Shown piece by piece: positions 1 through 12,900 of a stretch of 64,000 nucleotides of DNA. Position 1 is the stretch's first letter. Every line of letters starts with the position of its first letter. The stretch lies in assembly GCF_021462225.1 (NCBI RefSeq), contig NC_061817.1:893326-957325 (forward strand), written 5' to 3'. The notes below the pieces were generated by a model. The model was not told the origin of the DNA and did no database searches. It saw only the letters and a program-made list of their open reading frames with translations. Made by a program: the position numbers and the translations under genes. Origin of the DNA: Girardinichthys multiradiatus (Eukaryota; Chordata; Actinopteri; Cyprinodontiformes; Goodeidae).

Positions 1-640
1 TTAAGCAAGATTGATTTCTAGTCTTGGCTCCTTGTTAAACCACAAAACACAAAGAGATGATCATCACCATGTCTCCAAGGGGCATATTTTTCCTCTTCTC
101 TTGATTGTCACGGAGGAGCTTTTTTTATTAGATATCTTCCAGTTAGACATCCTCACTGTTGCTTGTTCAATGTTGTGATCTGGAAAATGGTTTAAAGTTA
201 TTGCTTATTGTACAACACAACAAATATAAATAAGCAAGAACATATAAAATAAATGCATATCTAAATGTCTAAATTTGGACAATGTTAAGTATTTCAAATG
301 AATGGACAGTTATGTCATACAGTGACCTTTGCTAGAGCAAGGTGAGCCATAGAGGGTGTCCAAATTTCTTTTTAAGCTTCTACCAAAATATAAGTTTATT
401 TAACTGCTTTTGTTACGTTTAATTCCCAAAACATCAGCATACCATAATGTACATTTTGTGTAAAACAATTAGTGAACATATTTTTAACTAAGAAAATGTT
501 ACGACTAAGCACATTTTTCCTCAACTCAAACCTAAACGAATCTGCTGCGTTAAAAGGTCATATTCTACTGACTTTAACCTATTTTCTCTTGTTTTTCGGG
601 GGATGTAGTTTGTTACTTTGAAATATATTCCGAGCTGAAT
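1..640. other. upstream flank of gspt1, no gene seen
   Basis: AT-rich sequence without a recognisable coding exon, RNA gene or repeat. A minus-strand ORF of 100 codons at 521-823 overlaps the probable gspt1 promoter and has no recognisable domain, so it is treated as chance. Confidence 0.5.
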
Positions 641-660
641 GTATTCCGGTTGCTTATAGG

Positions 661-679
661 ACTTCAAATCCCAGCATTC
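661..679 (+). promoter_or_regulatory. ZNF143/STAF-like motif in the gspt1 promoter
   Basis: The sequence ACTTCAAATCCCAGCATTC closely resembles the vertebrate ZNF143 (SBS) consensus ACTACAAnTCCCAGnATGC. It lies 266 bases upstream of the gspt1 start codon in a locally GC-richer stretch. Such motifs are common in promoters of housekeeping genes, which fits a translation factor. The transcription start itself cannot be placed from sequence. Confidence 0.5.
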
Positions 680-944
680 TCCGCGCCGAGTACGTCGACT
701 GAAGGGACGCAGTGGCTCACGCGGACTGTCTCTGGGAGTGCTGAGTCGATCCTGTTCTGAGGCGTCCGAACCGACACAGAGCGGCTGCTTTACTTCATGT
801 GAACTGGGAACAACACCACACACTGTTCGGGGAAAGCTCTAACAGCTCAGCGGGACGCTGCTAACATTGGATTTAAGGTGGACATTCACGCGGACCAAGA
901 ACTGCGTAGATCTAATCTAACTCAGTCTGAATCCAAGACCCACG

Positions 945-3900
945 ATGGATCCGAGAGACACTGCTCCTGATTCCTGGGAACAAGAGGACGATGTGGAGGC
1001 CACAGTCGACGGACAGCTTGAAACTGCGTTCACAACCTTGAATGTGAACGCTAAGCCGTTTGTACCCAATGTGAACGCAGCAGAATTTGTTCCGCCTTTT
1101 GCCATGCGATCGCCCTCAGAGAACATCGATGCTGCTGGTGAGTTCGCCCCAGTCACGTTGGCGTTAGCTGCTACGGCTAACGGCTAAATGTAGCCTGTAG
1201 CTTAGCGGCTGTTCGTTCAGACACGCGTCGGTTGGAACACGAAAAACCAGCTACCTGCTTTCCAGTGACGTGTTTTGTGATACACCTGGCGCTATGAAAC
1301 TTTTCATTCGTGGTTATTTAGTTGTTAAACACACAGTTTAAAGAAACGTGAACTCAACCGGCACTTGGGCTTCACCCAACTGGCGGTAAACTACCGACCT
1401 GTTCGCTAGCTGGAGTGTTACTACTTCCCGCATGTGCTTGGGTCAAATGGCGTAAAACCAACAACAGTACTTAAAATAAAAGGTGCTGGCATGTTTGTCC
1501 CCATGTAACGTAATATTATTAACCAACATTCCGCTTATTGGACAGAAACCGGTGTGACGTGGATTTTCTAACGTGCTGTTGGTCAATGGTGGAATGAAAT
1601 ATGCGAGCACAGCTTGAAGGCAAGCCGGAGACCTGTCCTAGGTTTATTCCAGTTGTGGTCATTAGAAACTACGTCTCTATTATGGATGGTACACCTCGGT
1701 GTGGTTTTAAGACCCAAACATTTTCATCTACGAAATGAATCCGTTTGCCAGTGGGGTGGGTGGTGCTTTAATTATTGCTCTTCTTGACAACAATGATTCA
1801 CACGAATCATCTACTTATACGTGGCTGTAAGGAAATGTTAAATGCCTCCAATAAATATAGACCAACAAAACGTTGCTTGGAGATATTATAGTTTGATCAG
1901 GAGCCATCTGTCACATTTCAAAAGGCAACTGGCCCAGATATCACAACAAGGTCAAATGGATCAGGTCTCATAATCAAAGCTTTCGTTTTCTGAAATTAAT
2001 GAAATTAGCTAGAAATAAAAACTTTATTTTCTGTTTCATTCAGAACTTTGAGCTCTAACAAAAAACCTCCTGCATGTTTTTCCCTCTTTTGTGTTGTAAT
2101 CAGTGTTTCCCCTAGGTATGGTGGTAGGGGTATACTGACACATAGTTTTCATGTTTCTATCAATAACAGCAATCAATCAAAATAACATAACAATTAACAT
2201 AAACAAAATACAAAACACTCCTTCATGTATCTGTCCATGTATAGATCTACATATTTATCTTTCTGTTTTTATGTTTCTCTCTTTCTGTCCTCATCTATTT
2301 GTTCATCTCTATCTTTCTAGCCTTATCAATCGGTCTTCATCTATATCAGTGCGGACAGCTATTAGAATTCTTAATCAGGGCTTATTCAGCTGTTAAGAAC
2401 TCGTTGAGTTTAAAATGTGTTTTGTGGACTTAGTTGAAATATACTTCTATATGATCAATCTTTAATAACATTTGTTTTGAAAACGATTCAAACAGATAAG
2501 ATGCTCATTAACTGCAATGTTCTAAACTAAATCCACATTTGTTACGGTTTCATAGTTAAATCAGATGTTGAGATTAACAACTGAATAAGGAATCACGGCA
2601 AATGAATTATGGACAAAGTCTGAACATTGAGACTTTTTACAGTCTCTGATATTCAGTTTGAGTTTATTTGTTCACTTTCACCAGATGAACATGTGTTTAA
2701 CATGTCAATGATGGAGAGAGAGCGAGCTGGACTTTATTCTGAAATCCTGCCTCCGTCCCTGTCGGGACCATTTAAAAGAGCCTCGTTTATAGATTTTATT
2801 TATTCAAATAAAGACGCGTTTTATTTGAAGTGTACGCTTAAAACACATGCCTGCAGTATCGGGTAAATTAGAGTTTTGACCCATACAAGCTTCCATACAG
2901 GGGCATCAACCACCATGGTTGGTTTCTCTTTTCCTCTCCGCTCCCAAGCGTTATTTAGAAAATTTACTTGACTGTTGAAGGAAGGGGGTCCGCCCTGCCC
3001 CTCCAATAAAACTGACGTTTCACTGTGTCCTCCACTTCCTTGTCTTCGTTTGTGCGTCTGTATGGTGCATCCTTACATCAAGTTTTAAATAGGCATCTTT
3101 CTCCCCCATGAGTTGGAACCAACATAGTTCCTCTACCGCAGTGGTAAATTGGTAATGTGTGCACACGTACAGACATTTAATAATTTATTACATGTTGCGA
3201 TTTTCTTCAGGGTGCAGTGGTCCTGTTGGCGGGTGAGCGTCCCCTTAGATAATTCTAGGGGAAACTGGTAGTCCCTAGAGTACAAAAATTAGATTTCTTG
3301 AATTCAGCAAATCTGATACTGAAGTAAACCTGAAATTGATGTCGGCCAGGAAAAGTCTGAAGTCTGATTTTAGGGTGTATTCACACTTGCCACTTTTGGT
3401 CCCCCCCATCATTTCTGGCCATCATTTCTGTCCAATGGGAGCCATGATCATCACCCGTGTGGCGTTGTTTACCAGTAATAGTTCACTTGCAAAAAGTACA
3501 ATGTGAAAACAAACCGCACCAAACAAAAAAATAGAGTCCGCTTTTGCTCCGGACCAAACAAGCGGACCAAAAGTCTTTCCTGATGTGAATACACCCTTAA
3601 TTTCATGCCCATAGACAAACCATCTTGTACTCATGTACCTACCTAACCATTGTGTATCAATACATTTTTCTTGGTTTGAGGACATATTTTCATGAACTGT
3701 TGAAGAAAAGTCCTCAAATATTGAGGATAATTTTATTCATTTATCTGTAATTATTTGAAGAATTAGTTTGACATACCATTAACATTTTAGTTCTGATCCC
3801 CATTTACGACAGTTAATTCTTCGGAAATATGACGGAGTATGACCCCTGATCGAGCCAGACTAACTGATGGCCTGTAGATAATATTGGAGTCATCTAGCCA

Positions 3901-6900
3901 CATTTTGTGACAATAAACAGAGTAGCTTATGGAAAATCATAAGTTGTCCAAATGGTTACAACCTATCCCCCTGGCAGGTATGAGCTAATAAACAGTGGGT
4001 ACCAGATGTCCTGTTGAGGACGGCTCCTTTTGTACCCAGAGAAGTTGGGTCCGAAATGACCTGAACGGCGAAGTAAAAAATGGCCAAAGAAGTAAAATGG
4101 CCCCGAGCTGTTGGACAAACAGGTCACTGTTTTCAATTCAGTTTTATTTCTATAGCACCAATTCACAACACATGTCGTCTCAAGGTTCTTCACAACAGTC
4201 AGGTTCATACATTCCTATTAATCGTAATCATTGAACAGTTCAGTCAGATTCAGTTATTTATTCAAATTGGATAAAAAGTTTTTCTATCTAAGGAAACCCA
4301 GCAGATTGCATCCAGTCAGTGACTTGCAGCATTCACTCCTCCTGGATGAGCATGTAGAGACAGTGGACAGTCACTGGTGTTGACTTTGCAGCAATCCCTC
4401 ATACTGAGCAAGCATGTAGCGACAGTGGAGAGGAAAAACTCCCTTTTAACAGGAAGAAACCTCCAGCAGAACCAGAACCAGGCTCAGTGTGAGCGGCCAT
4501 CTGCCACGACCGACTGGGGGTTTTCTGAGCTCAGCATAGGGTGGACTTAGTGGGCTGCTCCCAGAACACAAATAAGATGTTTGGCTGTTAATTTTAGCTT
4601 CACTCAATATAAAAATTAATATTTTCCATCAGTTCTGAAAGAGAGCAGAATAAATACACCACCTTTATAATAATCCAGACATGAACTTGTTTTTTTTTTT
4701 CACTTGTCAATGAAAAAATCTCCTCATGGATGTTTCAGAAAGTACTGGTCTGTACAAAGCTTGTGTCAGAGTGGGTTCTGCATGTGCCATGTTGATGCTG
4801 CATTCCTCATTGTTGTGACATGAGCAGACTTGTACTAAACCCACAGGATTAGTGGAGCCTACAGTGACAGGACACTATGTCATACAGCATTGCAGTCAGA
4901 ACTATAGTGGTTGTCACGTTCAACAACATGCATCAGGTTTTACTTCCATGAAACCCTATAGAAACTATAAATGCATGGGTGCTGCTTTTTCCACTCAGGT
5001 GCTTCCATTGGTAGCTTTGGGCTGGTGCCAGATGTTTTTCATTGAATGCTTTACATTTATCTTAGTCCTACATTCTCTGACTGTCTAATCTCACAGTGCT
5101 GGTGCTTGTTATAAAGTCAGATAAACCCAATTAGGGCTGCGGCTAACGATTATTTTAGGAATCGAGTATTAGATCAACCATTCTGACAATCAAGTAACCG
5201 GATAAAAAATTGGCACATTCTGCAGATTTTTCATTTAACTACTTGAGCTTATTTTGTGAGTAATGGAAATATCTGATGGAGAAGATGCAAGTAAACAATC
5301 TAATTCCTTCACAAAAAATCATAATGTTTTGCTTTAAATGAAACAACAGCTTGACAGCATAGCATATTTATTGTACATCTGAATATTTTTACAAAAGTAT
5401 GCATCTGCACCTAAAAAAACATCAAGATTTCAGAAGCTCAGTCCTTTCTTGTTGACCTAACATCTCCAAAGTGCCAGTTGCCTCTAGTGAAAAGGGTCAA
5501 AGTGTCAGTTGTATATTGCATTCTGGATCTTTAGAGATCTTTTAACATCAAAACCATGTTATCCTAATAAAATAGAAGCCACCTTGTGTACTTATGTGCC
5601 ACGATACACTCTTCTTGTTTTTTATAGTGCAAAAACGTACAAATAAGACATAATGACCCATATCAAAATGTAAACAGCTTATTGAAATCCAAGCATATTA
5701 AACCCTACCATTTATATATCAAACCTCACTTTGTGTCCTGTTCTGCAGATAGTGATGGGAAGTTTGGCTCTTTTTCTGAGCTCCCAAAGAAGAGCCATTG
5801 TTTTGACTCCTGAACAGCCGTTAGAAATCTTCTGAAGCTTTATATTCTACCTTAACCTTTCCAAAGTTAATGGTTTGTGTTAAAAACCGCTTTGTGTTAA
5901 GTGTTTTTATGAGAAGCCCTATACTTGTCTAATGTTGTGGATTTATTCAGTTACAAAACTTGGTTTTGTTTAGTATTTTGTTGCACAAATCCACAAAAGA
6001 GAGCTAGAACCAAACTGTCCTTTAACTGCACTGTAGGATAGACAGTTATGTCTCTGCAGGTTTTTGGTGGAACCTGCTCTTAATTATTTTTCTTTTTGCA
6101 TTGATGGCACTCTGCTTTGTTGTTCCCAGTGTCTTTATACTGCAGCCAGATGGTGCTTCGCTTTCAGGTGTCACTCATGGTTATGCTACTCGACAACACA
6201 ACGCACTCCTCACCACTGTCTCACTCGCAGTGGAGCATCTGCCCCCCTCTATGTTTTCAGACAATAGTATGATCCTATATTGTCACCTGTGATAGGCCAC
6301 CATGCTGGCCAATCAAAACAAAGTTCTGCTGTGAGCAGAGCTGTGGCTAAACATGGAGAGCTAAGTAGTGGTAGGAGAACACTGGAAGCTCTGACGCAGT
6401 ATTTGTCTGTGTAGCTCCGACTTTATACAGTGATAGGCTTATAGGCACAAAGAGTGATATTTCAAGGGTTAGGATTCATTGGAATGTATGAACCTGACTT
6501 GTGAAGAGCCTTGAGACAACATGTGTTGTGAATTGGCGCTATATAAATAAACTGAATTGAATTGAATTTGTTCCTACTGCCTTTATTGTTAGTGTGATTA
6601 ATTGTGCTCACATTTTAAGCCCATATGGATTATCCCTACAACCAACTGAGTAGGACAGGCAAAATCTTTGATCATATAAAGAACAACCTACTGATTATAA
6701 AGCATTAATAAAAACCTTTTAACATTCACACACTCGAGTCTTTAGTCTGTTTTGGTGCACAGTACAACTGAGGCCCTGTTTACACGACAACGTTTTCTGG
6801 TGAAAACGGAGAAGTTTAGTTGTTTCTACTGCCGTCTACATGACATTGGCGTACGTTTGCAGTATTAATGGCTTAATTTGAGAACGCCTTCCAGAGTGCA

Positions 6901-9900
6901 GCGGTTTGAAAACGTCCTGGTCTCTGTTATCGTGTAGACGGGGAAAAACTGCATCTCCCTGTATGGGGAGGCCCTGGCTCATGTGTAGTATGACTGAAAT
7001 CAGTAGAAATAATGCACAGGCATTCAATATAAAAGCTGCCCACCAGTTTAAAGCCCACTGAAAAAGAATAGATCAACATTGACAATAGCGGATTGGAGAG
7101 TACTTATTTGTGTTGCTGACTCCTTTGATCTATTCATGTTTCTCCAACAAAGTGCTCATTTCCTCCTGTTTTGTATGAAGTGTTTCCACATGTTGAGTTT
7201 CAAAGAACATAATGCATACCTACTATTGGCGTGGCGGTGGAATTATACCATCTTCATGTCTCTACTGTTGCTAGTTGTAGTTAGTGATGGGTACCGAATA
7301 TTATAGGTGCCTACCGAATTCCATCAGTACTACCGAGTACCAATTCACATAAAATCAACCTGTACCATGTTTCAGTACCTAAACGCATCATTGTGACACT
7401 CAGGGAATGGAAGAGTGAGCGATTTTCCATGGCAGACATGAACACCGCATTGCACACGCAAGAGCGTAATGACGTCAGTAGCTGCTGCTACAGTCAAAAA
7501 AGCATGTCTGACAGAAAGCGCTCAAAAGTATGGCTTCAGTTTTCAAAATGCGATGCAGATTACGCTTACTGCAATATTTTTGATGCGAAGTGCAAGGCCA
7601 GCGGCAGGAATACTAGTAATCTGAGGAAGGACCTGGTTCAAAACAAGATTATTCTCAGGGGTGAAGAGACAAGACTGAATTTTCATCAGCCTCAGATCTA
7701 TGACTACAACTCGTGCATTCGGCACCATTAGCACGCTTGCATCCATTAAAGACTCACCATCTGCAGCCAGCAGCATGGGAGAAGAACTGAAACAACTGAG
7801 ATGTTACAATACAAACATCTGGACGTTGTGTTGATATATTTATTAAAGTTTAGATATTGAGAAATAAATGTTATATTAAAATATTTTGAGATTAACATGA
7901 ATAACATTTATTACCACATAAACACACACAAAAGTACCAAAAACGTACCGTTGAGTACCGATTACTGGGTATCAGTTCAAATGTGAAGGGTACCCATCGC
8001 TAGTTGTAGTTAAATGGTTGTGTAGACGTGTTAACAGGAACTTCTGTCACATTCATTAGGAGTGTTTCTGTTTCACCACCAGCTGTGTTATATGCTGATG
8101 AATCCATTTAGTTTATCATAAATAACAGTTGTGCTGAAATGTATTGCTCTAAACTAATACATGTGTAAATAATTCCTGACTACAAATTAGTACCACTATC
8201 AGTTTAATCTTTCTGCTTTCATTGTTATTTATAGTCAGTTTGGGAAATGTTTGAGAGCTGGATGTATATTTAAATTGAGTTACTAAACGGCTTCTTGTTT
8301 TAAGAAATATTTGTTAAAAGTTTATTCTAGCTTTCAGTCCAAACCAAACCAGGTCCATGTTAATTATCTTTAGCTGCTGTTTGCCTAAATGAGTCACAAT
8401 AAGTATTTGAGAACTGACGTTTTATCCCTGACTCAATGACATTCTGTGGTTGTAAAGTTCCTGTAGAGAACGGTGACACAGAGATGACAGCAGAGGAGCC
8501 ATGGGACCAGAAAGATGAAGAGCCAACCGAAGAAGAGCCGGGAGGCGGTGACCGGGGACCAGGGGAGTCGGCTACGCCGGAGGACACAGCCCCTGAAATG
8601 ATGGAGGAGGAGGAGGAAGTGTTAGTGCCAAAGGTTCCACCTGTACAGCCAGATGCCCCCAAGAAGGAACACATCAACGTTGTGTTCATCGGACATGTAG
8701 GTCAGTGCTGATACCTGTTCATTACATTCATTGTTTGTGGAGGAAGTGATTATCTAGAGGAATATTGAAGACAGAAATATTACATTCAAAACTAAAGTTT
8801 TCTTGTTGAGTACATTTTAAAGTGTGTGTGTGGGAATAGATAGGATGATCTTGGTTATATACGTCTGTTAGAAGCTGCCATGAAAAGAACTTTGTGTTAG
8901 AGCAGCACCAGATATCACAGATTTATCGTTATTCCAATATCCCTGTAAACAATATTCATGAAACTAAATGGTAGATAATTATTGCAGCTGCAACTTTTTC
9001 ATACTAGCCTGACGTTAAATGAATGAAGTCACATTTTTCCTGTAGCTGGATGTGCTCATTACATGGGGTCTGTTAGCTATGAAGCCAGAATGGAAAGACA
9101 GCAGCACTATTTAATAGTGTATTTATTTCAGATGTTATCACAACCAATATTATCACTTGATTTCCCAACATTGCAGCTCTATTTGGTATCATCTCGTCTA
9201 TTAAAAGTGATTTAGTTGCAACGTGGCTGTAGTCCCTTACCAACCCTAAACCGCTTTGGTTTAGTTAGAAAAAGTACACTACTGGTCAAACGTTTTAGAT
9301 GCAGTTCTCACTTAATGGGTCTCTTTATTTTCATGACTATTTAAATTGTAGATTCTCACCAAAGGGAACAAAACTGGGACTGAAAACACATGGAATTATA
9401 TAGTTATCAAGAAATGTGAAATAACTCTAAACATTTTTATATTTTAGATTCTTCCCTTTGCTCTCTTGGCGTTCTCTCCATGAGCTTCATGAGGTGGTCA
9501 TCTGAAATGGTTTCCAAAGAGTCTTGAAAGAACTTTCCAGAGGTTCATTGAGAGAAGGTCAAAGGTTAATATTTCAGTCATTACAGCAAAGGACGGCTAC
9601 TTTAAGGAATCTGAAATATAAAACATATTTAATGTTCTTTTACAACATTTTCTTTGCTACATAAATCCATATGTGTTCATTCAGTTTTGATGCCTTCAGT
9701 GAGAATCTACATACAATATAAATAGATATAAACGGTTGCGGTTGCAGCTTGTTGTTTCTAAATAACTCCATTTGCTGTCAAACATCAACCTGTAATTACA
9801 GGTACATCTCTACAACTTGGAATATTAGGGGAAAGTTGAATCCACACAGGGTAAAATAAATCACGTCTTTACTTTTTGTCATTTGGATGATCAGCACCCT

Positions 9901-12900
9901 ACTACTCGCTGCACCCATCTGAGTAACATATACCAGACGTGGGGGATTTTTACTCTGTGGGGCTTGGTTCAATGTTCCAGTTGACCAACACACACTGCAT
10001 TGAATAGCAGCAACATCGTCCCGCATTCTTCCTACAATCAGCATATTTCTCAGATCAGACACACTAGGGGATCTTCTGCTGTCTCTGCACTTGCTGCATC
10101 TGCTAATTGTTCTTCTGCTGCTGTCTTTTGTGTCAAATCACTACTTCATCTCAAACTCCGTCCTCAATCCTATTTTTACCTTTACCATCCGTGTATGTTA
10201 AAGGTTTGTGACTACCTCCCGGTGGGTAGACTCCAGCCCTCCGTTCCGTGTCGGGATCTTTCAGCTGATCCTGAGGCGTAAAGAACATGTTTGTCATGGA
10301 TTGAAAGAGTGATCTCAAACACCCAGAGAAGACTTGGACACTTTCTACAGAATCTCATTAGGACTTTAAACCGTAGCAACAGTTTGATGGAAGAACTAAC
10401 CTTGTAAGATCTTGGTGAACAGTAACTGGGCCATGTCCGATGCAGACGCTGTTGTACAGGAAACACTCAGTGGTGTGTTTTCATGATAAATGCCTGCTTG
10501 TCTCCAGCATGTAGAGCGTTCATGTTGAGACCATGAACAGCTCACTGGCATGAAGGAATAATGGATGATTTGATGTGGGTGTGTGTGGCTTGTTTCTGAC
10601 CTTCTCTAGTTACATTTAGTTATAGTGAAATAAGCTGTTGATATGATGGAGTCTTAAGGATTTTTTGTGGCTTTTCTCAGATGCTGGAAAGTCCACCATT
10701 GGAGGACAAATCATGTAAGTAGTCTTCTGTATTACAAGTGAGGTGTTAGTTAGAACATCAGGGATTAGCTGTGACAGCCCCCCTCTCTCTAACAGGTATC
10801 TAACGGGCATGGTGGACAAGAGGACCTTAGAGAAGTACGAGAGAGAAGCAAAGGAGAAGAACAGAGAAACCTGGTTAGTGGACTGGTTGCTTACAGATGG
10901 TCTTTATTTGCTCTGTCATCAGAAATGTTCCTTGCAAACTAAATTACAACCATTTGGTTCCTTTGGGGCTTGGTCTGATTTTATCAAGGCAAATGTCAAT
11001 GTAGCTCATGGTGAAGGTATTATGTGAAGAGCAGACCGTAGAAAGGTCAGGATCTTCCATCTGTTTGTCTCCAGGTATCTGTCTTGGGCTTTGGACACCA
11101 ATCAGGAGGAGAGGGACAAGGGGAAGACTGTGGAGGTGGGCCGAGCATACTTTGAGACAGAAAAAAAGCACTTTACTATCTTAGATGCTCCAGGCCACAA
11201 AAGCTTTGTGCCGAACATGATTGGTGGCGCATCACAAGCCGACCTGGCTGTTCTGGTGAGTAACAAACCATTCACTCAGAACCGAATCAATGGTACCCTT
11301 CAATAGAACTTTTAAGAAATAAATATCTATACCCAAACATGATTAGTGAGCTGTTGCACTGAAATGCTAAACTCTCTATAAATATATATGAATATATGAA
11401 GCCATGAATCTTTTTTCAATGTGTTTTTTCTTGAAAAGAAGCCTTTTTAATAGTGATTAATGGTGAGTACTCTGTTCCCACAGGTGATCTCTGCCAGGAA
11501 AGGTGAGTTTGAAACGGGTTTTGAGAAGGGTGGACAGACGCGGGAGCACGCCATGCTGGCTAAAACAGCCGGAGTCAAGCACCTGATAGTTCTGGTGAAT
11601 AAGATGGATGACCCTACTGTCAACTGGAGTCTGGAGAGGTGGGTACAATGAAAATGTGGCAAGGTTTACCATTGATAACAGACGCTCTTGTAGTTGGATG
11701 CTTTTTAGATTTGTTTGAATGTTTCTTTTTGTTTATGACAAGATCCACAGTCTTAATTGTACGTTCACACGTATATTAAACAGCTGTGATCCACAGGATG
11801 CTGCACAGTCTTACAGTTGGTAGCACTGTTGCCCTCAAGTAAGGAGGCCTTAACCCCCCCAAGGGCCAAAAAGCAAGCATGTACTGGTCATTATAAAATT
11901 ACCCAAGGTGTGTGTGGAAATTTAAAGACAACATGGTTTCTGCAGCAACTTGCTAACAATGATACATAATTGTAGTTTCCACCTCTTCATCACTTAGTAG
12001 TAGAAGTAGTAGTGTGTGCATTAAAGGGAAGCTGCTGCTAGCAGCCAGTCAGTTGTTTTATGGTAGAGCTCTTATAGTTTAAATCGTTAGTCTCTGTACA
12101 CTGAGTACTGTAAAGGAACACAGTGGCATTACTAAGACTTTTATCGCTGAAATAATTGAAATAACAACTAACGATTATTTTGATGATCGATTATTGGATA
12201 ACAAAAGATGATTAATAGGAGATTTTTTTTAATTTACAGAATTTGAACCAGGTGGGATCTAAAGCTATGCCACTGGAGAGGTTCTGGATAGAGCATATAT
12301 ACAGACAAAGGTTTTTTGTCCTAAATGAAAAATGTGTACATTTTTCCACAATTTTGGCCTAAACACTGCTCTGAGTGGGTTGTTCTATTTTACAGTGTAT
12401 ACTCCATTAATGATTATTCGATTACTAAATTAGTTGACAATTATTTAAATCATCGATGAATCTGATTCTTTCAGCCCTCGTGCCACGGCTAAGTTATTAA
12501 CTGAATAATGATAAAGTGATTGGGATATTCTGGAAACATCTGCATTCCTGTTTAGTTCTGTCATATTCTGAGCCTGCAGTCCCGGGTTCGATTCCCAACC
12601 CAGGTACCACTGTGTGAAATAGTTTGACATCATTCCGTGTCGTTTTTGCTTAATGAATGAAAATGGGGTCCCTAGTTTCTATGGTTAAGACATAACTCCT
12701 CAGTGTGACAGACCTGCTCACTGGAACGGATCAGTGTTAAGTTATCGGAGTTCTGCTCGCCGTTGAGTTTCTCTTGGTTCAGTGTCTCCACAGAACTGGG
12801 CTACAGTGACTAAAAAGATTCTTAAAAAGCTCATCTTCGTCTGAACCCACTTAAAGTTTAGATGTGTTTACTTGTTTCTGTTTCTACATATTTGTTTTGT

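Noticed and set aside
521..823. 100-codon minus-strand ORF upstream of gspt1
   Set aside because: It spans the probable promoter and first untranslated part of gspt1, with no similarity I recognise.
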